Notes: generated from the letters alone by a model not told the origin. Counted from the first letter of the stretch, positions 39,530 through 48,782 are shown. The stretch is DNA of 64,000 nucleotides from Dyadobacter sp. 676 (GCF_040448675.1 NZ_CP159289.1:2790001-2854000); one strand, 5' to 3'. Program-made: numbers and translations.

Positions 39530-41242
39530 ATGATTGAAAAGCGCTGGATACACCACCCTCCCTTCACCTCTGAACAAGAACAGGTTGCACAGAGACTTGC
39601 CGAGGCCCTGAAAGTAAGCCCCTCCCTGGCCACGCTTTTGGTGCAGCGCGGCATTCTCGATTTTGATCAGTCACGCGATTTTTTCCGCCCGGAGATCAGG
39701 CATTTACATGACCCGTTCCTAATGGCGGATATGGAGAAAGCCGTTGAGCGCTTGATCGAGGCTATCGATTCCAATGAGAAAATACTGGTTTACGGGGATT
39801 ATGACGTAGACGGTACCACTTCCGTGGCATTGTTCTATGGTTTTCTGAAGAGGATTTACCCAAATCTGGACTATTACATTCCCGATCGCTATGAAGAGGG
39901 CTACGGTGTTTCCTGGCAAGGTATCGAATGGGCGGCGGCCAATGGCTTTACATTAATAGTAACCCTCGACTGTGGCGTAAAATCGGTGGACAAGGTTACC
40001 GCCGCCGCCGAAAAAGGGATCGACTTCATTATCTGCGACCACCACCGCCCCGGCGACGAGCTTCCGCCGGCAGTAGCGGTACTCGACCCCAAGCGGGACG
40101 ACTGCTTATACCCTTACAAGGAGCTCACCGGCTGCGGCGTGGGCTTCAAGCTTTTGCAGGCATTTTGTGTCCGGCGAGGGCTCGATCCCGGAACGCTTTA
40201 CGATTACCTGGATTTGCTGGTTGTCAGCATTGCTTCCGACATCGTCCCCATTACGGGCGAAAACCGTGTTTTAGCATTCTACGGCTTGCAAAGGCTCAAT
40301 ACCCAACCAAGGACCGGCATTAAAGCATTGATACAAATCTCAGGCATTAACGGTGCACTGGATATTACCAATGTTGTTTTCGGGCTCGGGCCCAGAATCA
40401 ATGCGGCCGGACGCGTCAAACATGCAAAGGAAGCCGTAAGACTGCTACTTTCGGAAATCGAGGAAGAGGCAATGGAATTTGCCGAAGAGATCAACAGGCA
40501 CAATAGCGAACGTCGCAATTTCGATTCGAGCATCACCGAACAGGCGCTTTTCATGATTGAAAACGACGAATGGTTTTCCAATGCAAAAAGTACCGTATTA
40601 TATAAGGAAGACTGGCATAAAGGCGTAATCGGCATCGTGGCGAGCCGTTGTATCGAAAAATACCACCGTCCGACGATCATTCTGACGCAATCGCACGGAA
40701 AAGCTGCCGGGTCGGCGCGATCGGTGCCGGGTTTCGACGTGTACGAAGCCATCGAAGAATGCGCCGACCTCCTGGAACAATATGGCGGGCATACCTTCGC
40801 AGCAGGGCTGACACTGCCCCTGGATAATGTAGAAGCGTTCCGGAACCGGTTCAACGAAATTGTGAGCAGCCGAATCCAGCCTGACCAGCTCGTACCGATG
40901 ATCAACGTCGATATGCTGCTCGACCTGGAAACAATTACACCGAAATTTTACAATATCCTTCGTCAGATGGGCCCGTTCGGGCCGGGAAACATGATGCCGG
41001 TATTCGAGTCGAGAAATATAACACTGGTAGGCCGCCCTACCCTGATGAAGGAAAAGCATATCAAATTTGAAGTAAGGCAAAACAATTCGGCGATCTTCAC
41101 GGCTGTTGGCTTCGGAATGGGGCATTTTTATCCCGACATTGTCAATGGAAGGCCGTTTTCGATCTGCTATTGCCTTGAAGAGAACAACTTCCGTGACAAG
41201 AAAACCTTGCAGCTGTCGTTGAAAGACATCAAACTGCATTGA
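39530..41242 (+). CDS. recJ: single-stranded-DNA-specific exonuclease RecJ
   Basis: RecJ degrades 5'-ended single strands in recombination and mismatch repair. From ATG 39530 the product has 570 residues: DHH phosphoesterase motifs [13 protein letters not shown] and [11 protein letters not shown], then the DHHA1 motif GGHTFAAG. The upstream in-frame start at 39482 lies before the promoter box and is unlikely. lptB follows 19 bases downstream. Confidence 0.95.
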   Translation: MIEKRWIHHPPFTSEQEQVAQRLAEALKVSPSLATLLVQRGILDFDQSRDFFRPEIRHLHDPFLMADMEKAVERLIEAIDSNEKILVYGDYDVDGTTSVALFYGFLKRIYPNLDYYIPDRYEEGYGVSWQGIEWAAANGFTLIVTLDCGVKSVDKVTAAAEKGIDFIICDHHRPGDELPPAVAVLDPKRDDCLYPYKELTGCGVGFKLLQAFCVRRGLDPGTLYDYLDLLVVSIASDIVPITGENRVLAFYGLQRLNTQPRTGIKALIQISGINGALDITNVVFGLGPRINAAGRVKHAKEAVRLLLSEIEEEAMEFAEEINRHNSERRNFDSSITEQALFMIENDEWFSNAKSTVLYKEDWHKGVIGIVASRCIEKYHRPTIILTQSHGKAAGSARSVPGFDVYEAIEECADLLEQYGGHTFAAGLTLPLDNVEAFRNRFNEIVSSRIQPDQLVPMINVDMLLDLETITPKFYNILRQMGPFGPGNMMPVFESRNITLVGRPTLMKEKHIKFEVRQNNSAIFTAVGFGMGHFYPDIVNGRPFSICYCLEENNFRDKKTLQLSLKDIKLH

Positions 41243-41261
41243 GGAAGAACTTAAACGAACA

Positions 41262-41993
41262 ATGATACTAAGAACTGAAAACCTTGTTAAGAAATACGGG
41301 GTTCGTCTTGTTAATAATAATGTGAGCTACCAGGTCGAGCAGGGTGAGATCGTAGGGCTGCTCGGGCCGAACGGCGCGGGAAAGACGACTTCATTTTATA
41401 TGGCGGTAGGCCTGGTAAAACCGAATAGCGGCAAAGTATACCTCGACGACAAGGACATTACCAACTTGCCCATGTACAAGCGTGCGCGTCTCGGGCTGGG
41501 CTATCTTGCGCAGGAAGCTTCGGTTTTCAGGACATTAACGGTGGAAGAGAACATCAAGGCTGTCCTCGAAATGACCGATCTCTCCCACGCCGACCAGAAA
41601 CGAAAGGTGGAAGAGCTGATCGAGGAATTTCACCTTGGACACGTCCGTAAAAGCAAAGGAATGGTACTCTCGGGCGGCGAGCGCCGCCGGACCGAAATAG
41701 CGAGGTCACTGGCCGTCGATCCGAAGTTTATTTTGCTCGACGAGCCTTTCGCGGGGGTAGACCCCATCGCCGTGGAGGATATCCAGAGCATTGTCGCGAA
41801 GCTCAAACACAAGAATATCGGCATCCTTATTACCGACCACAACGTAAACGAAACGCTCTCCATCACCGACCGCGCCTATCTGCTGTTCGAAGGAAAAATA
41901 CTGAAACAGGGAACGGCAGAGGAACTGGCGGAAGATGAAGTGGTGCGGCGCGTTTATCTGGGACAAAACTTCGAACTGAAAAGGAAGATCTGA
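41262..41993 (+). CDS. lptB: LPS export ABC transporter ATP-binding protein
   Basis: LptB powers lipopolysaccharide transfer from the inner membrane. The 243-residue product has Walker [14 protein letters not shown], the signature [16 protein letters not shown] and Walker [20 protein letters not shown], all typical of LptB. Other lpt genes are not adjacent. It probably shares a transcript with recJ. Confidence 0.95.
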   Translation: MILRTENLVKKYGVRLVNNNVSYQVEQGEIVGLLGPNGAGKTTSFYMAVGLVKPNSGKVYLDDKDITNLPMYKRARLGLGYLAQEASVFRTLTVEENIKAVLEMTDLSHADQKRKVEELIEEFHLGHVRKSKGMVLSGGERRRTEIARSLAVDPKFILLDEPFAGVDPIAVEDIQSIVAKLKHKNIGILITDHNVNETLSITDRAYLLFEGKILKQGTAEELAEDEVVRRVYLGQNFELKRKI

Positions 41994-42093
41994 AATGTCT
42001 CCAGCATAGAAAAGGGAACGCTCAGGTGGCACTCCCTCTCTTACAATTATTCACCATGAACTGTATTACTAGTCAAGTTGAGTAGCAGCAATG

Positions 42094-42249
42094 TTACTTC
42101 TTGGGACACTTTTTACAATGCTTGCCCTTCTTCTTGTATTTCTCGCAGCACTTCTTGAATACACATTCCGTGCTGTCCTCGAAGCTTTTCAGCCAAAAAC
42201 ACCCTTGTTCCGGCCCCACATTGTAATCACTAACAGTAAAAGCGCTCAT
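42094..42249 (-). CDS. small Cys/Lys-rich protein (51 residues)
   Basis: ATG at 42249 (minus strand) opens 51 codons to TAA at 42094-42096. The product starts MSAFTVSDYNVG, has six cysteines (one in QGCFW, one in TECVF, a CC pair, then HCKKC) and ends in a lysine-rich tail. It has no signal peptide. Six Cys in 51 residues suggests metal binding or a zinc-knuckle-like fold. It lies 109 bases downstream of the gene at 42358-42897 and may belong with the metal-type cluster there. No family is recognised. Confidence 0.6.
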   Translation of the reverse strand: MSAFTVSDYNVGPEQGCFWLKSFEDSTECVFKKCCEKYKKKGKHCKKCPKK

Positions 42250-42357
42250 TCACATTGCCGTTAAAACTGAGGCAAATATATTACCTATTTAGAATGATTC
42301 AAATGTTTGTGAAAATTATTTTGAATAAATCTAAATAGCTCCCATATACTTAAACGG

Positions 42358-42897
42358 TCACTTCACATATCCTTTCCGCTTCAATAACTCGAGAATTTCA
42401 CCTGCGGACACCTTATCCTTATGATACGAGAGCGTTAATTCGTTTGCTTCCAGGCTGATGCTTTCTTTGCGAACGCCGTCGATCCGATGCAGATCGGCTA
42501 TCAACGTTTCCTCGTTATACCCGCCGGTCAGATCAATGCGAAGTTGACGCTGGGACCTGAGTCTCTCGAACTGCTGCTCCGCTAAAACCTGGCGTTCCGT
42601 CTTAAATGGCTCCCACCGGTTGATAACCAGCCCCGACAAGGTAATCATCCAGCCTGCCAGATAAGACAATGCTTCCATCCTGCCGTGAAAGCTTTTATTC
42701 CAATAGTAAAAAGCGAACAACCTGCCGGTTAAACCAAAAAATATGGTCCATTGCAGAATGGTAAATATTCGCTGATGCCCTGTCAGAAACGTGTCAAACA
42801 CCGGCAGGGACGCCAGGGAAAGCAATGGCACAAGGCAGCAGGCGACGTGCAGAAAGGTGATCACCATGCTCAAAGAGAGGGAGTAAAAACTTCGCAT
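42358..42897 (-). CDS. membrane protein with C-terminal HMA-like domain, metal-related
   Basis: The 179-residue product has about four helices (residues 1-95) with a CC pair in HVACCLVPL, resembling MerC-type small membrane proteins. A soluble C-terminal domain of about 65 residues ends in LELLKRKGYVK, shaped like a heavy-metal-associated domain but without the CxxC motif. It is divergent from the lipoprotein gene at 42986, with a palindrome between them (42951-42965). A metal-handling role is inferred. Confidence 0.7.
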   Translation of the reverse strand: MRSFYSLSLSMVITFLHVACCLVPLLSLASLPVFDTFLTGHQRIFTILQWTIFFGLTGRLFAFYYWNKSFHGRMEALSYLAGWMITLSGLVINRWEPFKTERQVLAEQQFERLRSQRQLRIDLTGGYNEETLIADLHRIDGVRKESISLEANELTLSYHKDKVSAGEILELLKRKGYVK

Positions 42898-42950
42898 AAC
42901 CCGAAGAAATAGACAGCACTATTGCTTGTTAAAAATATTAGGTTCATTTT

Positions 42951-42965
42951 TGCAACATTGTTGCA
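42951..42965. promoter_or_regulatory. Perfect 7-1-7 palindrome, Fur/Zur-type operator
   Basis: TGCAACATTGTTGCA is a perfect 7-1-7 inverted repeat, the form bound by Fur-family repressors. It lies between divergent genes, 53 bases from the minus-strand start and 20 bases from the plus-strand start. The neighbours encode His-rich and Cys-containing proteins, so zinc (Zur) is the best guess. Confidence 0.6.
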
Positions 42966-42985
42966 TTTAATGAAGTTCCATCAAT

Positions 42986-43396
42986 ATGAGTCCAGCCTAC
43001 CTATTTTCGATACTAATCCTCGCCGCGGCAGTTCTGTCGTGCTCAAAAGGAAATGAAAAAAGTCCCGAGCTGATCGAGGCCAACCGTCTGCATCTTGAAG
43101 CCATGAAAATTTCTGTCCAGCTCGAACAAAAGCTGGAAAACTTGTCCTCACAAGCAAAAAGCGCCGCGCAAAAAACACGAATCGACAGTTTGAAAAATCT
43201 GATCGAAGTTTGGGAAGAAAATCTGATCGAAGTGCCGGGCTTCGCGCATGCGCACGATCACACACACGGCGCGCATACGCACAAAGCGGCCCCGTCCATG
43301 ACCGACGAATCGATGCTGGATTATCAACGGCAGTCGAAGGAAGCCATTATCGAATTGAGGGACGTAATTACCAAACTGGACCGGGATCAAAAATGA
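42986..43396 (+). CDS. His-rich lipoprotein, probably metal-binding
   Basis: The 136-residue product has a lipoprotein signal with the acceptor cysteine in AAAVLSCSKG, then a helical region with coiled-coil character, a histidine-rich stretch HAHDHTHGAHTHK (six His) and another helix. Such a stretch usually binds zinc or similar ions. Its stop codon overlaps the start of the next gene (43393) by 4 bases, so the pair is probably translationally coupled. Regulation by the palindrome at 42951 is inferred. Confidence 0.75.
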   Translation: MSPAYLFSILILAAAVLSCSKGNEKSPELIEANRLHLEAMKISVQLEQKLENLSSQAKSAAQKTRIDSLKNLIEVWEENLIEVPGFAHAHDHTHGAHTHKAAPSMTDESMLDYQRQSKEAIIELRDVITKLDRDQK

Positions 43397-43821
43397 GGGC
43401 GTTTGTAATCCTGCTGGTTTCCCTCTGTGCATTCACGACCGCGCCTATACAAGTCAACTGGAAGCGGTTAGCCGACGTGCAATTCACGCGGAAACTGAAC
43501 AAAGAATTGAGCATGTATTTTCTCTACCCCACTTTCGGGCCGTCGGTGAATGCGTTGCAGGGGAAAGAGATCAGCATCCGCGGCTATATGATTCCGGTAG
43601 ATGAAAACGACAATATTTATGTGATTTCCGCAAAACCGATGGCCGCCTGCTTCTTTTGCGGCGGTGCGGGCCCCGAATCGATTATCGAGTTGCAATTCCG
43701 GAAGAGGAAACAACACTTCCGCACGGACGAGGTAAGAACAGTCCGGGGAAAACTGTTGCTCAATGCGAGCGACGTCGATCACCTTAACTACATTCTGAAA
43801 GACGCCGAGGTGACCGACTGA
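43393..43821 (+). CDS. DUF3299-like secreted protein
   Basis: ATG 43393 overlaps the upstream stop by 4 bases (ATGA). It gives a 142-residue product with a signal peptide, GKEISIRGYMIPVDE and the motif ACFFCGGAGPES, which matches the DUF3299 family, whose members often accompany zinc-uptake or Zur-regulated genes. An earlier in-frame start at 43210 is rejected because it runs through the lipoprotein gene. The biochemical role is unknown. Confidence 0.75.
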   Translation: MRAFVILLVSLCAFTTAPIQVNWKRLADVQFTRKLNKELSMYFLYPTFGPSVNALQGKEISIRGYMIPVDENDNIYVISAKPMAACFFCGGAGPESIIELQFRKRKQHFRTDEVRTVRGKLLLNASDVDHLNYILKDAEVTD

Positions 43822-43824
43822 TTA

Positions 43825-44541
43825 TCACGGAATTTTTTCCCAGATCTCATGGATAGGCTTGCCGTCGCTACTCTTGCCGCTATGATCCCAGCGACCGTTG
43901 TCGAGCTTGAAATTGAACGTTAGAGAGGCACCGACACGGTTATTGTCTTTGGAAAAAAACTGAATATTTTCCGTGTATTTGCCGTCTTTGGCCGTGTAGG
44001 TCCCGCCCCCGGTCGCGTAGAATCCCTTCACGGCCGGATCGATCGCGAACCACTGAAACCGGGTTTTTGAAAGCAGTTTAAGCGTTTTGCGGGTGCCTGT
44101 CTGGTGTATTTTCACTAATTCACCCTGCCCGTTGTCGCGCTCGGTAATGTGCCATGCGCCGGCCATAGGCTCATTCATCGCGTCGTCGATACGCATCCAG
44201 ACCATCGCTTCGTCGTAACGCAATGTGAGGACATCGTCTTTCACTGTCACCGTAAATTCAATGGGAATGCCGATTTTCGCCGTGTCGGCCGAATTGAATT
44301 CGGGCGTGTAAGTCATCTTGTCGCCGTTCATCATGAATGGGCCGCCTTCGGTTCGTTCGAAATACTTGTTACCGACACTATAAGAGGCGATCACCAGGTA
44401 ATTATCAGCCACAATAAGCGTAGAAGTGCTGCCGGTGGGCTCCTGCGATTTCCATGCACCTTTGGGTACCTGCGGCAGGCGCTCCTGGGCGAATGTCAGA
44501 AAAGAAATGAGTAAAAAGGCGGTTGTCAGTATATGTTTCAT
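43825..44541 (-). CDS. secreted protein of unknown function
   Basis: From ATG 44541 the product has 238 residues with a signal peptide (MKHILTTAF to LTFAQ) and a mostly beta-strand mature part (APKGAWK-type start, TGGGTYTAKDG, FNFKLDNGRWDHSG). It looks like a lipocalin-style or DUF4488-like barrel, but this is uncertain. The upstream in-frame start at 44607 would spoil the signal peptide. It lies 69 bases downstream of recO on the same strand. Confidence 0.75.
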   Translation of the reverse strand: MKHILTTAFLLISFLTFAQERLPQVPKGAWKSQEPTGSTSTLIVADNYLVIASYSVGNKYFERTEGGPFMMNGDKMTYTPEFNSADTAKIGIPIEFTVTVKDDVLTLRYDEAMVWMRIDDAMNEPMAGAWHITERDNGQGELVKIHQTGTRKTLKLLSKTRFQWFAIDPAVKGFYATGGGTYTAKDGKYTENIQFFSKDNNRVGASLTFNFKLDNGRWDHSGKSSDGKPIHEIWEKIP

Positions 44542-44610
44542 TGCATTCTGTTTAAATGGGACTACCATATACGTTATCAAAATTATGCCAATTTCGACGC
44601 AAATCAATTT

Positions 44611-45306
44611 TCAGCGCAAAACTTCCCGCAAAACGTCGAGCGACCTGATCTCCCCCAGGGCGTCCATGTGGATTTTGTAAAAGAAAATCATCTTTTCCAA
44701 AATGCTTATCCGCCGCGTCCTGTCCAGCGGAATGGACAATCCGTAGCCGTTTTCCAGCATTTTGGCTGTGGCCGTGTGCTCCTGCGCGTCGGGCTGATGC
44801 GGATAGTGGTTATCTTTCAGCTCACCTTCAAGGTCTTCGACCGTTTCTACGCCAAAGCCCAGGAAATGCGCCAACTGCATCAGAAACTGGATATGGAAGT
44901 TTTCGAAACCGGTCTCCGCCTCATCGAGATACAGCACCGATTGCTCTATAAAATGGAACAGCGGCTCGTTGTTCTCTTCCTCTCGCAAAGTTTTACCGAG
45001 CATTTCGGTCATAAAAAGCGCCAGGCCCGATTTTATTACATCATAGGGAATCGAGAAGAACGGGGCATAGCACTTGATCTCGGAAATGCGGTGGATCGTA
45101 TCCTCCTTGCTTTTATGGTATACCACCATATCCAGCAATGTAAGTGGCTGGAAAAACGCGATCCGGTTGGTTTTCGACTTGCTGCTTCGGACGCCGTTAA
45201 CGATATAGGTCTGTATACCAAAGGCTTCCGTGTAAATCTTCGCGATGATCGAAGACTCCTTGTACCGGATGTAGCTCAGCGCAATGCCGCGGGTTTTATA
45301 AAGCAT
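44611..45306 (-). CDS. recO: DNA repair protein RecO
   Basis: RecO loads RecA with RecF/RecR at gaps. From ATG 45306 the product has 231 residues, starting MLYKTRGIALSYIRYKESS, an OB-fold N-terminus, followed by the helical domain. The zinc-finger cysteines of many RecO proteins are missing, as is common in Bacteroidota. The in-frame ATG at 45333 is less likely. Confidence 0.9.
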   Translation of the reverse strand: MLYKTRGIALSYIRYKESSIIAKIYTEAFGIQTYIVNGVRSSKSKTNRIAFFQPLTLLDMVVYHKSKEDTIHRISEIKCYAPFFSIPYDVIKSGLALFMTEMLGKTLREEENNEPLFHFIEQSVLYLDEAETGFENFHIQFLMQLAHFLGFGVETVEDLEGELKDNHYPHQPDAQEHTATAKMLENGYGLSIPLDRTRRISILEKMIFFYKIHMDALGEIRSLDVLREVLR

Positions 45307-45375
45307 GAAAAATTTTAATATCGATTTGATCAAAAATAGTTATCTTCCTTTTATAGTGAATCTCTAACTGTTGAT

Positions 45376-45461
45376 CCGGCTGTTAGACAGCCGGCAAGGT
45401 GATAGGCGGTATGCCTATGCCGGTAACAACGGCCAATCCGATACCGCCGGTTTAAACCGGC
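45376..45461. repeat. Cluster of nested palindromes upstream of purF
   Basis: Three dyads follow each other: CCGGCTGT (45376-45383) with ACAGCCGG (45387-45394); GGCGGTAT (45405-45412) with ATACCGCC (45441-45448); and GCCGGTTTAAACCGGC (45446-45461), a perfect 16-bp palindrome. The layout resembles a REP-like or mosaic interspersed element. It lies between recO and purF starts, which diverge. Confidence 0.6.
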
Positions 45462-45515
45462 AGAAAGCACACTAAAATTTGAACATTTTTGAAGTTTTTT
45501 AAGCCGGAGGATTTG

Positions 45516-45523
45516 TACCTTTG
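45516..45523 (+). promoter_or_regulatory. -7 box before purF
   Basis: TACCTTTG is a perfect TAnnTTTG match, 108 bases before the purF start. TTTG upstream at about 24 bases could be the -33 element. Confidence 0.5.
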
Positions 45524-45630
45524 TAAGAAATAACGAACTAAACGGGAATAGAAATTCGTTAGGCTAATATCCAGGGAATACGCTTTGCATTGCAGCAAAC
45601 ACCAATATCTCTAAAAGCATTACTCTTCTT

Positions 45631-47523
45631 ATGAGCGACGCCATTAAGCACGAGTGCGGTATAGCACTTATCCGTCTTCGAAAGCCTTATCAATACTACA
45701 TCGACAAGTACGAAACGCCGCTGTATGCTGTCCACAAGCTTTCGGTCATGATGGAAAAACAGGTCAACCGGGGCCAGGACGGAGCCGGGGTAGCCAATAT
45801 CAAGATCGACGTCCCGCCCGGGAAACGATATATCAGCCGATACAGATCCGTAGAACCTCAGCCACTTACGGATATTTTCTCCAAAATCCACAAAAAATTC
45901 CGGAAGGGTCTTAAAAACAACAGAGACCACGCCAACGACGCAAAATGGTTGCAGGAAAATCTGGCATTTACGGGCGAGGTATGGCTGGGACATCTCCGCT
46001 ACGGCACGCATGGTTCCAATGAAGTCGAAAACTGCCACCCGATGCTGCGTCAAAGCAACTGGCGGAGCCGTAACCTGGTAATGGCCGGAAACTTCAATAT
46101 GACCAATGTGGATGAGCTCTTCGGCAAACTGGTTTCGCTGGGCCAGCATCCGAAAGAGAAAGTCGACACCGTAACCGTGATGGAAAAAATTGGACATTTC
46201 CTGGATGAAGAAAACCAGCGGGTATTCGAACGATTCAAGGGAATTTACGAAAATCCAACGTTGTCCGATGTTATCGAAGACAATATCGATCTGCCCCGTT
46301 TATTGTACCGCTCATGCCGGGATTTCGACGGCGGCTATGCGATGTGCGGCCTCACCGGCTACGGTGCGTCGTTCGTAATCCGCGACCCGGCTGGTATCCG
46401 GCCGGCATTTTACTATGCTGACGACGAGGTGGTTGTGGTCGCATCTGAAAAGCAGGCGATCAAGGCTGCGTTCAATGTGGATTACGATCAAATCATCGAA
46501 ATCACGCCCGGTTCAGCGCTTATTGTCGACAAGAACGGCGAATACAACGAGTTTCCGATCCTTCCGCGCCTCGAAAAACGCTCATGCAGTTTCGAACGCA
46601 TTTATTTCTCACGCGGCACTGATCCGGACATTTATAACGAGCGAAAGCAACTCGGCAAACTGCTGATTCCGCAAATCCTCAAAGAAGTAAATTACGATCT
46701 CGAAAATACGATTTTCTCGTACATCCCGAATACCGCCGAAACGGCATTCCTCGGGATGATCGAAGGTCTGGAAGAATATCTGGCCAAAAAGCGCAAGCAG
46801 GCCATTATGGAAGGCATTCTTTTTGAAGCCGACCTTGAAAAAGTACTCTCATTCCGTCCGCGGATCGAGAAGTTGGTTACCAAAGATGTGAAATCGCGCA
46901 CTTTCATCACCGCCGACGCCCTGCGCGACGACATGGTTTCCAGCGTGTACGACACTACCTTCGAGGTTGTCCGCAAAAATGTGGATACCGTTGTGATTAT
47001 CGACGACTCGATTGTGCGCGGAACCACCCTTGAAAAGAGCATTCTTACTATGCTCGATCGTCTGAAACCGAAGAAAATTGTCGTAGCTTCCTCAGCCCCG
47101 CAAATACGTTTCCCTGATTGCTATGGTATCGATATGTCCCGAATGAAGGATTTTGTCGCTTATCGTGCGGTGTTGAAATTGCTGGAAGAACGCGATATGG
47201 AGTACATGCTGGAAGACGTTTACACGCAAAGCGTTACAGCGCTCGCGACGAAGAACCCGTATCATACCAACTATGTAAAAGCATTGTACGAGCCTTTCAG
47301 CGACGAAGAAATTTCACAAAAAATCGCCGAAATCATTCGTCCGAAAGGGTTGAATGCGGAGCTCGCGGTAGTTTTCCAGACCGTTGAAAACCTGCATAAA
47401 GCATGCCCCGGCCACCTGGGAGACTGGTATTTCACCGGTAACTATCCTACGCAGGGCGGCAATAAAGTTGTAAACAAAGCCTTTACCAACTCTTACGAAG
47501 GTAAGTTGGAAAGGGCTTACTGA
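45631..47523 (+). CDS. purF: amidophosphoribosyltransferase, long form
   Basis: This enzyme makes phosphoribosylamine from PRPP and glutamine, the first step of purine synthesis. The 630-residue product starts with an eight-residue leader before the likely nucleophile Cys9 (HECGIAL), then RGQDGAG and RYGTHG of the glutaminase half. The PRTase half has VVIIDDSIVRGTT. It is more than 100 residues longer than E. coli PurF (about 505), with extra sequence in both halves, which suggests the distinct Bacteroidota long type. A second, normal PurF may exist elsewhere. Confidence 0.88.
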   Translation: MSDAIKHECGIALIRLRKPYQYYIDKYETPLYAVHKLSVMMEKQVNRGQDGAGVANIKIDVPPGKRYISRYRSVEPQPLTDIFSKIHKKFRKGLKNNRDHANDAKWLQENLAFTGEVWLGHLRYGTHGSNEVENCHPMLRQSNWRSRNLVMAGNFNMTNVDELFGKLVSLGQHPKEKVDTVTVMEKIGHFLDEENQRVFERFKGIYENPTLSDVIEDNIDLPRLLYRSCRDFDGGYAMCGLTGYGASFVIRDPAGIRPAFYYADDEVVVVASEKQAIKAAFNVDYDQIIEITPGSALIVDKNGEYNEFPILPRLEKRSCSFERIYFSRGTDPDIYNERKQLGKLLIPQILKEVNYDLENTIFSYIPNTAETAFLGMIEGLEEYLAKKRKQAIMEGILFEADLEKVLSFRPRIEKLVTKDVKSRTFITADALRDDMVSSVYDTTFEVVRKNVDTVVIIDDSIVRGTTLEKSILTMLDRLKPKKIVVASSAPQIRFPDCYGIDMSRMKDFVAYRAVLKLLEERDMEYMLEDVYTQSVTALATKNPYHTNYVKALYEPFSDEEISQKIAEIIRPKGLNAELAVVFQTVENLHKACPGHLGDWYFTGNYPTQGGNKVVNKAFTNSYEGKLERAY

Positions 47524-47540
47524 TCTTAGAAATTAAAGTG

Positions 47541-47568
47541 AAAGCCGGTTTGAAAACAAGCCGGCTTT
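47541..47568 (+). terminator. Terminator after purF
   Basis: AAAGCCGG (47541-47548) pairs with CCGGCTTT (47561-47568), and the T-run continues to 47571. It lies 17 bases after the purF stop. Confidence 0.75.
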
Positions 47569-47585
47569 TTTGTTTAGCTATATAC

Positions 47586-47649
47586 AAATTGCGTCAGTAT
47601 ATTGACTGAATTTAGCTAAATTGCGTCAGTACATTGACGAAATTTAGCT
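47586..47649 (+). repeat. Two 32-bp tandem repeats with internal dyads before the ATPase gene
   Basis: Copy 1 is 47586-47617 and copy 2 is 47618-47649, differing at few positions; ATG 47652 follows directly. Each holds a dyad: CGTCA (47624-47628) with TGACG (47635-47639) in copy 2 and a slightly weaker version in copy 1. A partial TTTAGCT tail also precedes copy 1. This looks like a double operator overlapping the promoter and leader of the ATPase gene. Confidence 0.7.
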
Positions 47650-47651
47650 AA

Positions 47652-48782
47652 ATGGAGATAGAGCGTTCCTTAAATAAGCAAATTGTTGATCATTTAAAGC
47701 CAAACAAGGTCAACATCGTAACCGGCACCAGGCGCGTCGGAAAAACGTTTCTTGTTCAAAAAATAATCGCAACTACCTCCTATAAGGTTTTCACATTAGA
47801 AGGAGAGGATATCGATGCCCGGAATTTGCTGTCTCAAACCAGCATCGCAAACTACCAACGCCTTTTTTCTGATTACGAGCTTCTTGTCATCGACGAAGCA
47901 CAAGCTATTCCGGATATCGGGAAAAAGCTGAAACTGATCGTCGATCATGTCAAAGGGCTCAGGATTATTGCAACCGGGTCATCAACGTTCGATCTGGCAC
48001 AGCAGGCAGGAGAACCTCTCACGGGCAGGGCCTATTTTCATCACCTGTATCCGATCGCCCAACAAGAACTGTCCCCACTCGAAAATTCACTGGAAACCCG
48101 CCAACGGCTGGAAGAGCGGATTATTTATGGAAGTTACCCCGAGCTATTCCAGCTCAGTACATTAAAAGAAAAAGAGGCTTACCTCAAAGATCTTGTCAAT
48201 GCTTATCTTTTAAAGGATATTCTCTCATTCGAAGGTGTTCGCAACGCCGAAAAAGTAAAAGACCTGCTCCGACTTATAGCTTACCAGGTAGGAAAGGAAG
48301 TATCATTGCAGGAACTAGGCACCGCATTGAACATTAGTAAAAATACAGTTGAAAAATACCTTGACCTGCTTTCAAAGGTGTTCATTTTGAGGAGAATCGG
48401 AGGTTTCAGTAAAAATCTTCGAAAAGAAATTACAAAAAGTAGCCGGTGGTATTTTCACGATAACGGCATCCGGAACACCATTATTAACGACCTCCGTCCA
48501 CTCGCGTTACGGACGGACATCGGCGAACTCTGGGAAAATTACCTGGTCAGCGAAAGGATCAAAATGCTCACTTATGCCAAACGTCATGCAGATTTTTACT
48601 TCTGGCGCACTTACGACCAGCAAGAGATAGATTGGGTCGAAATGGAGAATGGAAGCCTGTCGGGGTTTGAGTTCAAATGGAAGGACGAACGTGTCAAAGT
48701 ACCGGTAGCATTTGCCAACGCTTACCCTGATGCCCGCTTTCAATTGATCAACCAGGACAATTACCTTGATTTTATTTCATAG
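47652..48782 (+). CDS. AAA-type ATPase with DUF4143 domain
   Basis: The 376-residue product has Walker A GTRRVGKTFLVQK (residues ~24-36), Walker B LLVIDEAQAI, a sensor-like ATGSSTFDL, a winged-helix-like segment (LGTALNISKNTVEKYLDLL) and the C-terminal DUF4143 part ending near INQDNYLDF. Such ATPases are common, often mobile or multi-copy, and of unknown function. It stands alone and starts 3 bases after the tandem repeats at 47586-47649. Confidence 0.88.
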   Translation: MEIERSLNKQIVDHLKPNKVNIVTGTRRVGKTFLVQKIIATTSYKVFTLEGEDIDARNLLSQTSIANYQRLFSDYELLVIDEAQAIPDIGKKLKLIVDHVKGLRIIATGSSTFDLAQQAGEPLTGRAYFHHLYPIAQQELSPLENSLETRQRLEERIIYGSYPELFQLSTLKEKEAYLKDLVNAYLLKDILSFEGVRNAEKVKDLLRLIAYQVGKEVSLQELGTALNISKNTVEKYLDLLSKVFILRRIGGFSKNLRKEITKSSRWYFHDNGIRNTIINDLRPLALRTDIGELWENYLVSERIKMLTYAKRHADFYFWRTYDQQEIDWVEMENGSLSGFEFKWKDERVKVPVAFANAYPDARFQLINQDNYLDFIS

